Below are positions 7,182 through 12,565 of a stretch of 12,565 nucleotides of DNA, one piece after another (the stretch's first letter is position 1; each line of letters begins with the position of its first letter). Below the pieces are notes generated by a model. The model was not told the DNA's origin. It saw nothing but the letters and a program-made list of their open reading frames with translations, and searched no databases. The DNA lies in the NCBI GenBank assembly GCA_026419655.1, contig JANZZA010000744.1:1-12565 (forward strand), read 5' to 3'. The position numbers were made by a program, and so were the translations under genes. This DNA comes from Armatimonadota bacterium (GTDB lineage Bacteria > Armatimonadota > Zipacnadia > Zipacnadales > FEN-943).

Positions 7182-7430
7182 CTAATCCTCGATGACAGCA
7201 TCAACCATAACATCCCGGATGCCGGGGAAGCGCCGGATCATCTCCACCATGTCAGCCAGTACTTTGCGCAAGTCCACTCCACGCGATTCCGGCGTGCGGG
7301 ACCGTCTGATCCGGCCGCCGACGTAGCAAACGTGGTTTATCACACTTATGGTCACCAATGACGGGTCAATGGGCAGTTTGTAGACCTCACGCAGTATGCG
7401 CCGTGAAGCCTGCTTGTCTTCGAGTGGCAC
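7182..7430 (-). CDS. Small BON-like domain protein
   Basis: This 82-residue protein starts at GTG behind a G-rich stretch (AGGGGGGA) that may serve as a weak ribosome-binding site. It lies 38 nt after the metallophosphoesterase stop and 71 nt before trpF, on the same strand, as expected for an operon member. The pattern is a charged N-terminus, a beta-rich stretch ending in CYVGGRI (residues 35-41), then a helix (DLRKVLADMVEMIRRF) and a final strand after FPGIRDVMVD. That order, VGG followed by a helix and a PGIRDV turn, resembles BON domains, which bind phospholipid or other surfaces. No signal peptide or membrane segment is seen, so it would act in the cytoplasm. The BON relationship is a pattern judgement and not certain; that it is a real gene is supported by spacing and sequence character. 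Confidence 0.7.
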   Translation of the reverse strand: MPLEDKQASRRILREVYKLPIDPSLVTISVINHVCYVGGRIRRSRTPESRGVDLRKVLADMVEMIRRFPGIRDVMVDAVIED

Positions 7431-7468
7431 CCCTGTCCCCCCTCGGCCGAGATTTGCCTATTCCAGAT

Positions 7469-8206
7469 TCAGACGCCGACAGCCAGCCTCGCGGCCAGGA
7501 ATTCTGGCAGTCCCGCCGCTATGATTCCCTGCTGGGCGGCACTGACATTATAGGGCACGCGCCGGTAACTCACTGCCCCAGCGGTGGTGTCATAAATGGC
7601 AAAGGCGGCAGCGCTCATGCCGTCGCGTGGCTGGCCTACCGCCCCTGGATTGATCAGATACGTCTTCCCCTCCTCAAGCTGCACCACGCTATCTTCGCCG
7701 GCAAGGAAAAGCTGCGGGAGGTCTTTGCTGTCGGGAACGTATTCAAACCAGCTAGCAACGTGGGTGTGCCCGAAGAAGGCGATGGGAGTGGTCATGTGGC
7801 GGAAGCTCAGCATGGCTTCGCGCGGAGTAGTAGTGTAGAAGTCAGGGTCGGGCACTGACCCGTGGCAAAGGGTAGAGAAATTTTCGATGCGCAGAGGTTC
7901 GAGGGATGCAAGAAAATCGCGGTTCTCTGCAGCGAGCTGCTCCCGCGTCCAGATTATGCACTGGCTTGCGGCGTTGGTGAACCAAATCTCCCGGCCTGGG
8001 TAGACAGCCGCCTCATCGTGATTGCCGCGCACCGTGATACCGCCAAGCGATGCCACCACCTGGCAACATTCATTAGGGTATGCGCCGTACCCGACCACGT
8101 CGCCCAGACACACGTAAACGTCTATGTGCTCGGACGTCAGGGCTTCGAGGACTGCCTCCAGGGCATGGATATTGCTGTGGATATCAGACAGCAGGGCGTA
8201 TCGCAT
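7469..8206 (-). CDS. Metallophosphoesterase, YfcE/Metallophos_2-like
   Basis: From the ATG at 8206 the protein has 245 residues. It carries the complete dinuclear-metal phosphoesterase set: DIHSN (8-12, Asp8 and His10), GDVVG (35-39, Asp36), GNHDE (61-65, Asn62 and His63), CHG (114-116, His115) and GHTH (146-149). This fits the calcineurin-like superfamily, close to the small cytoplasmic phosphodiesterases of YfcE type; the natural substrate is unknown. The ATG is chosen because family members begin directly with MRxxLxSDIH, and a GAGGGA lies about 6 nt upstream on the minus strand. The frame continues further upstream without a family-like N-terminus. The start lies 70 nt inside the end of the M48 gene in a different frame, an unusually long overlap, which suggests tight translational coupling or an altered 3' end of the protease gene. 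Confidence 0.92.
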   Translation of the reverse strand: MRYALLSDIHSNIHALEAVLEALTSEHIDVYVCLGDVVGYGAYPNECCQVVASLGGITVRGNHDEAAVYPGREIWFTNAASQCIIWTREQLAAENRDFLASLEPLRIENFSTLCHGSVPDPDFYTTTPREAMLSFRHMTTPIAFFGHTHVASWFEYVPDSKDLPQLFLAGEDSVVQLEEGKTYLINPGAVGQPRDGMSAAAFAIYDTTAGAVSYRRVPYNVSAAQQGIIAAGLPEFLAARLAVGV

Positions 8207-9849
8207 GGTTTTCCCTCGGCTGGGTGCGAAGCGCAAAGGAAACGCGCTAGTTGTACCTCCCCCGCGGCTTGCACGACAAGCCACCGGCTGACAATGTAGA
8301 TATCTTCGACCGGCTCGCCGCCTATCCCAAGCCCCGCAGCTTGCCTATTCTGGCGCTTCGCGCCGGAGTCTTGCAAGTTGTCCAGACACGCAGCCAGCCA
8401 GCGCTCGATGAGACAAGTTTCTACATTTCTTGCACGGCCAGATAGCAAAAGCAAACTTGGCGCTATAAGTTCGGGGGCCTGTCGCGACAACTCGCTAAGC
8501 ACAGCGAGCTGATTCCTGGCAAGGGTCGCGGACACGGCCTCCAGGAGCCCCTTAACAGCGGCATGCGCGCTGGCTATCTCAGCGCCGGCCATCCTCACCT
8601 GCCCCAATAGCAAGCCAGCCCGAGCCGAGTTAAGCTCGCCTAAGGGCTGGCCGCGGCCCGTAGCCAGCAATTCGCCCAGGACAGCCGCAAGCATTAGTCC
8701 CGCTCGACGAGCTCCCACCAGAGCCTTAGCTACGTGGTGCGCGTTGGGCTTGGACTCCACCATCCGCAACCGATATTCTGCCTCGTAGCCCTCATCCAGC
8801 ACCGCCCCCAGGCGGTTCAACTCGGCCACAGCAGCCGCCAGCAGGCCCCAGTATCGCCAGTCGTGGAGCTCTGGCCCGATGGCCTGGGCGACTAGAAAAG
8901 CCTGCTGGATGCGTTGGTCGTCCCGAAGGGCCTCCAGCCTCTCCAACAAAACCTTGTGTGGCTGGCCTCGGGAGGGTAACTTTACACGCACCTCCGCCAA
9001 CCGGCGGACCTCAGCCTCGAGAGCCTTGGCCTCAACTCGCGCCCAAAACCCATGCGAGGGCCAAGCTGCACACCGCCTAGCTAGCGCCAGGGCCGTGGCA
9101 GGCCTGCCACGGCCACGAAGTGCCAGAAACACCCTCCACGCCAACAGCGGGTTGCTGGCCAGCCACTCGCACATTCTCCTTTCTGCAGCCCGTGAGCGGT
9201 TTTCAGGGTCGGGGTGGGTGGCGAAGATGCGGTCAAGCCATGGGTTGGAGCGAGGCCGCAAACGGTCAAGAAAGGTCTTCAGGCCGGCCGGGTCGTAGCC
9301 GGCCTGTCCTGCGAGAACCAGACCCGCGGCGTCCGCCTGAGCTTCCTGGCGGCGGGAATGTCTCAAAGAATTCAGCACGCCCGCAACGAGGACAGCGTCA
9401 GCCGCGCCTTCTGAAGTTCTCCGAGCCATGCCAGCGACACTGAGCCAGAGTAACTGGCGTAAGACGAGCCGTTGAAAGTCACGGTTTTCCATGTGGGCCA
9501 TCTCATGAGCAAGGACGCCCGCCAGCTCATCAACGCTCGATGCATGAGCCAGCAGGCCGCGATACACATAGATATAACCCCCGGGCAATGCCAAGGCGTC
9601 TACTCGCGGGCTGTCGAGGATTCTCAGGCGATACGGCATGGACCTGGAGCGCAGAGAAAATTGATCAGCAGCCACACTAGCAAGCAAGGCCGACGCTTGC
9701 TCTCCTTGCCAGACGCCGAGGTTGCGCTCCAGGGCTTGGGCCGCCATGCTTCCTACACTCCGCTCGAGGCTGTCGAGAAAATCTGCCCGTGCTGGTCTCA
9801 TGAGCGCCAGCAGCATTGGAAACACCATGAGGCGCGCCGCCCGTCGCAT
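8137..9849 (-). CDS. Exported M48-family zinc metalloprotease (BepA/Oma1-like) with long helical C-terminus
   Basis: From the ATG at 9849 the protein has 570 residues. The N-terminus MRRAARLMVF with a hydrophobic stretch ending PARA (about residue 22) is a plausible Sec signal peptide, so the enzyme probably works outside the cytoplasmic membrane. The protease domain covers about 60-225. HEMAH (115-119) supplies two zinc histidines and Glu116, EAQAD (169-173) supplies the third ligand Glu169, and THPDPENR (211-218) is a typical M48 feature. Residues 230-540 are Leu/Ala-rich helices, possibly a TPR-like scaffold as in BepA. Relatives act in envelope protein quality control. The frame is open upstream to 9951 but there is no Shine-Dalgarno; the start was chosen from the signal peptide. 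The last 22 or so residues are encoded inside the metallophosphoesterase gene, so the native C-terminus may differ. Confidence 0.9.
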   Translation of the reverse strand: MRRAARLMVFPMLLALMRPARADFLDSLERSVGSMAAQALERNLGVWQGEQASALLASVAADQFSLRSRSMPYRLRILDSPRVDALALPGGYIYVYRGLLAHASSVDELAGVLAHEMAHMENRDFQRLVLRQLLWLSVAGMARRTSEGAADAVLVAGVLNSLRHSRRQEAQADAAGLVLAGQAGYDPAGLKTFLDRLRPRSNPWLDRIFATHPDPENRSRAAERRMCEWLASNPLLAWRVFLALRGRGRPATALALARRCAAWPSHGFWARVEAKALEAEVRRLAEVRVKLPSRGQPHKVLLERLEALRDDQRIQQAFLVAQAIGPELHDWRYWGLLAAAVAELNRLGAVLDEGYEAEYRLRMVESKPNAHHVAKALVGARRAGLMLAAVLGELLATGRGQPLGELNSARAGLLLGQVRMAGAEIASAHAAVKGLLEAVSATLARNQLAVLSELSRQAPELIAPSLLLLSGRARNVETCLIERWLAACLDNLQDSGAKRQNRQAAGLGIGGEPVEDIYIVSRWLVVQAAGEVQLARFLCASHPAEGKPCDTPCCLISTAISMPWRQSSKP

Positions 9850-10102
9850 CGCCGTACATTGTACGACACTCGGCCCCTTTTCTTCTCCAACGTTTCTCCG
9901 TTGCGGGCGGCCACCGTCGTCCACAATCACATCATTGTCCGCCCGTGCCAAGGTTTCTGTTTTGCGGAAAACTGCCTCTTATCTCTTACCTGTGGCCACT
10001 TGCGCAGGCAGCCACGGTTTTACAGCGGTACTGAGTTTTCTGAGGAGTGGGTGAGCAGCAGGCAGGGCGAATATTGCAGGTCGTCAAGTCCGCGAAGAAA
10101 GT

Positions 10103-10116
10103 CACGGTGCCACCCT
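10103..10116 (-). promoter_or_regulatory. T-box-like core motif or, alternatively, a ribosome-binding site
   Basis: On the minus strand AGGGTGGCACCGTG matches the T-box antiterminator consensus AGGGTGGNACCGCG at 12 of the 13 specified positions. CCGTG can pair with the CGCGG a few bases on (10086-10095 region), as in the antiterminator's short helix. The longer flanking helix, a Stem I with specifier loop, and a terminator were not found. The same bases also read as GAGGAGGG followed 7 nt later by GTG, an ordinary translation start for a 39-residue frame. I regard either role as weak. Confidence 0.22.
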
Positions 10117-10203
10117 CCTCGGGCCACTCTGCCGCTTGTGAAAACCACCGGGACGAAAAGAGGATGGAAAAGTTCGAGGAGCGGACTGCGGGGAAGGGCT
10201 TTT

Positions 10204-10233
10204 TCGCAGGGTTTCGTCAAACGAATTTTGCGA
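10204..10233. repeat. Nested stem-loop with alternative pairing partner
   Basis: TCGCA (10204-10208) pairs with TGCGA (10229-10233), and inside it TTCGT (10213-10217) pairs with ACGAA (10221-10225) around a CAA loop. CGCAG (10205-10209) can instead pair with CTGCG (10186-10190) across a 14-nt loop, so the two structures exclude each other. It lies about 110 bases before the acpS start on the plus strand. Whether it folds in RNA is untested. Confidence 0.35.
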
Positions 10234-10341
10234 TAGGCGCTTCGAGAACCGGTGCACCCTGTTATCAATGAAAGCTCTCCGGCAACAGAGCAGCCGCCGC
10301 ACACTTGCTAGGTGACGTGCGCGCCGATAGACTGTGAGGTG

Positions 10342-10740
10342 ATGGGGCGCATCATCGGAATCGGCCTGGATTTAGTCGAAGTGGCGCGGATTGCCGAGCT
10401 GCGCGGGCGCCACGGCGAGCGTTTCGAGCGCCGTATATTTACTGATGCGGAGCTGGCTGCCGCGCGCATAAGCGATGCCCGCGACGAGCGGGTGGCTGCA
10501 CGGTTTGCGGCCAAGGAGGCCGTCATGAAAGCCCTCGGCACGGGCTGGGCGCAGGGTGTGGGTTTCAAACAGATCGAGCTCTTCAGCCTGCCGTCCGGCC
10601 AACCCGTGGCTAAGCTGAACGGCGCCGCTGCCCGACGGGCCGAGAGCCTCGGCGCCGACACCATTCACATCACCATGACCGACCAGGGGCGCTGGGCGGC
10701 TGCAGTGGCCATCCTGGAGGGGCCTGATGCTCCTTCTTGA
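10342..10740 (+). CDS. acpS: Holo-[acyl-carrier-protein] synthase
   Basis: AcpS transfers the 4'-phosphopantetheine group from CoA to the serine of acyl carrier protein, activating it for fatty-acid and lipid synthesis. From the ATG at 10342 the protein has 132 residues, normal for the family. It begins MGRIIGIGLDLVEVARI, in which the Asp of GLDLVEV binds magnesium. RVAARFAAKEAVMKALGTG (54-72) is the family's central signature with the catalytic-site Glu, and a typical C-terminal strand pair containing HITMTDQGRWAAA follows. A GTG at 10312 would add ten residues but gives an N-terminus unlike relatives. The GAGGTG beside the ATG is too close to be an ideal ribosome-binding site, so the start is moderately certain. 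The gene overlaps the LptF/G permease gene by 14 nt, so both are probably one transcript and translationally coupled. Confidence 0.93.
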   Translation: MGRIIGIGLDLVEVARIAELRGRHGERFERRIFTDAELAAARISDARDERVAARFAAKEAVMKALGTGWAQGVGFKQIELFSLPSGQPVAKLNGAAARRAESLGADTIHITMTDQGRWAAAVAILEGPDAPS

Positions 10741-11803
10741 CCGCTATCTCCTTCGCAATCTAGTTCTGCCTTTCTTCATTGGCCTGGTAACCTTTATGGT
10801 CATCATGCTCGCGGAAGTGGCCTGGCGAATGTCGGGCCTGCTGATTGGTCAACGGGTTTCTGCTGCCTTACTGGCCGAATATTTTCTTCTCTCGGCGCCG
10901 CGGGTGGCAGTGTGGTCGGCCCCAGTTGGGATTTTGGTAGCGGTAAGCATGGCCATGACGAGCCTGCAGCGCCATGGTGAGGTTACTGCCATCCGTGGGG
11001 CCGGGGCGTCCCTGACGCGCATAGAAGGTCCCTGGCTCGTGGGCGCGGCGGCTGTATCAGCCCTGGCTGTATGGATGAATCAGGCTGTCGTACCGAAGAC
11101 AACGGCGCGTGCCGAGGAAGTATTCGAGCAAATGACGTATCAGGCCCCGGTGGCCAAGCAAGCCTGGGACGAGCTTTTTCGCTCCCCGGACGGTCGGCTG
11201 TTTTACGTGCACAAGCTCGACGCCGAACAAAATACCCTAGAAGGGGTTACCATCTGGGCTTTCGACGAGCGTGGCCGCCTGCGAAGCATGACAGTGGCGC
11301 GGCGAGCGGCCGTACAGGGACGCCGGTGGACGCTCATTGACGGCTACACACGACGGTTCGATGAACGGGGTGAGCCGCTGGGCCCACCCGAGCCTTTCCA
11401 GCACCAGCCTGTTGAACTGTGGGAAGCGATCCACCAGTACTACGCCGAAAAGCGCACCCCCTATGAGATGAGTATTACCGAGCTGCGCGACCTGGCCCGT
11501 GTGCTAGAAGATAGCGGTCGCGATGCCCATCAGCTTCGCGTGCATCTCCACTTCAAGTACTCCATTCCCTGCGCGGCTCTTGTATTCGCTCTGCTGGCCG
11601 GCCCCCTGGCCCACCGATACGCCCGGCTAGGGTCCTTCGCGGGCCTGGTGCTGGCGATCGTAATACTTTTCCTCTACAACGGCGCACGGTCGTGGACGCT
11701 AGCCCTCGGCCTGGCAGGTAGCATACCACCGGCAGTGGCAGGGTGGTTGCCCAACGTGCTATTCGGAGCAGTCGGCGTCTGGCTTATGGCAACCCAGCGA
11801 TAG
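10727..11803 (+). CDS. LptF/LptG family permease (YjgP/YjgQ)
   Basis: LptF and LptG are the inner-membrane partners of the LptB ATPase that extract lipopolysaccharide for transport to the outer membrane. This 358-residue protein has the family layout. Three membrane segments lie at about 12-32, 54-77 and 103-121. A soluble beta-rich periplasmic region (about 125-245) follows, with RLFYVHKLD and RRWTLIDG typical of the beta-jellyroll. Three more membrane segments lie at about 276-294, 302-320 and 335-354. DRYLLRNLVLPF at the N-terminus and LHFKYSIPCAALVFALLAGPLA (274-295) are family-like. LptF and LptG cannot be told apart from this sequence alone, so no symbol is given. GGAGG lies 6 nt before the ATG, inside acpS. 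Its presence argues for an outer-membrane-bearing cell. It converges with the isomerase-like gene 21 nt away, with no visible terminator. Confidence 0.9.
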   Translation: MLLLDRYLLRNLVLPFFIGLVTFMVIMLAEVAWRMSGLLIGQRVSAALLAEYFLLSAPRVAVWSAPVGILVAVSMAMTSLQRHGEVTAIRGAGASLTRIEGPWLVGAAAVSALAVWMNQAVVPKTTARAEEVFEQMTYQAPVAKQAWDELFRSPDGRLFYVHKLDAEQNTLEGVTIWAFDERGRLRSMTVARRAAVQGRRWTLIDGYTRRFDERGEPLGPPEPFQHQPVELWEAIHQYYAEKRTPYEMSITELRDLARVLEDSGRDAHQLRVHLHFKYSIPCAALVFALLAGPLAHRYARLGSFAGLVLAIVILFLYNGARSWTLALGLAGSIPPAVAGWLPNVLFGAVGVWLMATQR

Positions 11804-11824
11804 GCTACAGGCGGCCACTGGGCC

Positions 11825-12565
11825 TCACACAAGTCGGTCGGCAAGGGGAGAAGCTGCCACGGAAGCGCGAATAGCAGCCGCCTCATGGGCTATTATCTCG
11901 TCCACGGACATCCCGGCCCCTGGCTGGACCAACGTCTCGATACCCAGCGGGCCGTCGTAGCCCGCCGCAGCCAGTCCTTCCCAGACCTTCGCGTAGTCAA
12001 CCTCGCCGTCACCAAACAGGCACGCACGATTCGCCCGGGCAGTATCCTTGACGTGGACGTTCCAGATAAGCCCTCCGTAAGCAGCAACGGCCTCCGGGCC
12101 GTAGTCTTCGGGGTGCGCGACGTGGTTGCCGGGGTCGAAGGTAACCCCTATAGTGTCCCGCCCAGCCATCTCGATTAGGCGCAGGGTGGCCCAGGGCTTC
12201 TCGGTTATCTGGCCGTCGTGGGTCTCCAGAACGATGCGCTTGTCGTACTCGGCCGCCAGGTCAGCCGCCCGGGCAAGCCCTCTGGCTGCCCTCGCCCACT
12301 GCTCATCACTGAGCTGGTCAGGGGACCCCAGGGCTGGTAGCTGGCGAATAAGCCGACACCCCAGCAGGTCGGCGAACATACAATAGCGGCGCAGGTCGGC
12401 CAGGAACACTTCCATGGCCGCGTCATCAGCATCCGCGTAGGGGCCAATGTAGGTGGCTAAACACGAAACCGAAAGGCCCAAGTCGCGCAACAGCAGGGCG
12501 ATGCGTACAACCTCTTCAGGCGGAGCATCGGGCGGCAGGTGCTCGGGCAAACCAAAAATCTCCAC
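11825..12565 (-). CDS. Sugar phosphate isomerase/epimerase-like TIM barrel, 5'-truncated by the window edge
   Basis: 246 residues are visible. The frame runs to the right edge, where the edge codon happens to be GTG. Relatives begin 15-30 residues earlier with a strand ahead of the VEIFG segment, so the N-terminus is almost certainly missing. Features of the xylose-isomerase-like TIM barrel family (AP endonuclease 2 fold) are VLETHDG (112-118, Glu114 and His116), TFDPGNHVAHPEDY (142-155, Asp144 and His148), WNVHVKDT (168-175, His171) and LGIETL (207-212, Glu210). These are the usual metal and catalytic positions, assigned by pattern. Members isomerise or epimerise sugars or inositol derivatives in the cytoplasm; the substrate is unknown. 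Its stop faces the permease stop across 21 nt, so it belongs to a separate minus-strand unit that continues to the right. Confidence 0.88.
   Translation of the reverse strand: MEIFGLPEHLPPDAPPEEVVRIALLLRDLGLSVSCLATYIGPYADADDAAMEVFLADLRRYCMFADLLGCRLIRQLPALGSPDQLSDEQWARAARGLARAADLAAEYDKRIVLETHDGQITEKPWATLRLIEMAGRDTIGVTFDPGNHVAHPEDYGPEAVAAYGGLIWNVHVKDTARANRACLFGDGEVDYAKVWEGLAAAGYDGPLGIETLVQPGAGMSVDEIIAHEAAAIRASVAASPLADRLV

Larger units (their letters stand above)
9850..10341. other. Divergent intergenic region with possible structured RNA elements
   Basis: About 490 bases separate the M48 protease operon (minus) from acpS-LptF/G (plus), so promoters for both should lie here, although no clear -35/-10 pair was found. 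Visible elements are a nested stem-loop at 10204-10233, an alternative pairing partner at 10186-10190, and a T-box-like core on the minus strand at 10116-10103. There is also a GTG-started 39-codon reading frame on the minus strand (10105-9986) with five Cys, preceded by GAGGAGGG. None is proven. Longer reading frames here look like shadows: they lack family features and ribosome-binding sites. Confidence 0.6.

Noticed and set aside
7358..7858. Plus-strand frame of 166 codons opposite the metallophosphoesterase
   Set aside because: The minus frame has all catalytic motifs of the phosphoesterase; this frame is a shadow.
10115..10150. tRNA-Ser-like stretch GGCAGAGTGGCCCGAGG on the minus strand
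   Set aside because: It resembles a D-arm, but no anticodon arm, T-loop (GTTCRA) or acceptor stem follows. No tRNA was found anywhere in the window.
9472..10236. Plus-strand reading frame of 254 codons across the M48 gene start and the divergent gap
   Set aside because: It is antisense to the signal peptide and HEMAH region of the protease, has no recognisable motif, and its composition is not protein-like.
10020..10304. 94-codon minus-strand frame in the divergent gap
   Set aside because: No start signal, no domain, and it overlaps the stem-loop region; most likely chance.
1..12565. CRISPR arrays, transposases, integrases, phage genes, rRNA
   Set aside because: No regularly spaced repeats, transposase-like reading frames, terminal inverted repeats or rRNA-like sequence were seen.

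Overview
The window comes from a GC-rich bacterial chromosome. It holds eleven confident or likely genes and nothing that looks like a mobile element, phage, CRISPR array, rRNA or tRNA. A LptF/LptG-type permease points to a diderm (LPS-exporting) bacterium. A uroporphyrinogen-decarboxylase-like protein, a DUF2961/GH172 protein and a xylose-isomerase-like TIM barrel together are the kind of carbohydrate-related gene set common in Armatimonadota, Planctomycetota and related uncultivated lineages. That placement is inference from gene content only.

Layout. (A) Bases 1-4442, plus strand, form a probable four-gene operon. In order they are an alanine-rich helical-repeat protein (cut by the left edge), a UroD-like TIM-barrel protein with a TTG start behind a strong Shine-Dalgarno, a DUF2961/GH172-like glycoside hydrolase overlapping it by ATGA, and an alpha/beta hydrolase. 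(B) Bases 4443-4895 contain no convincing gene but do contain a perfect 8-bp hairpin that may terminate operon A. Then comes a polysaccharide-deacetylase lipoprotein (4896-6227). (C) Bases 9849 to 6448, minus strand, form a second probable operon: an exported M48 metalloprotease with a long helical C-terminal part, a YfcE-like metallophosphoesterase (unusual 70-nt overlap), a small BON-like protein, and trpF. (D) A divergent gap of about 490 bp (9850-10341) contains small stem-loops and a T-box-like motif. It leads to acpS and an overlapping LptF/LptG permease (10342-11803). (E) A sugar phosphate isomerase/epimerase-like gene converges on the permease gene from the right and is cut by the right edge.

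How the genes may work together. The GH172-like enzyme, the hydrolase, the UroD-like protein and perhaps the deacetylase suggest processing of an unusual sugar or glycan substrate, but no substrate can be named. AcpS (phosphopantetheinylation of acyl carrier protein) and the LptF/G permease fit lipid and envelope biogenesis. TrpF is the only tryptophan-pathway gene in the window and sits in an otherwise unrelated operon.

No clearly new multi-gene system is evident. The items most worth a second look are the UroD-like/GH172/hydrolase cluster with an altered metal motif, the structured divergent intergenic region, and the long out-of-frame overlap between the protease and phosphoesterase genes.
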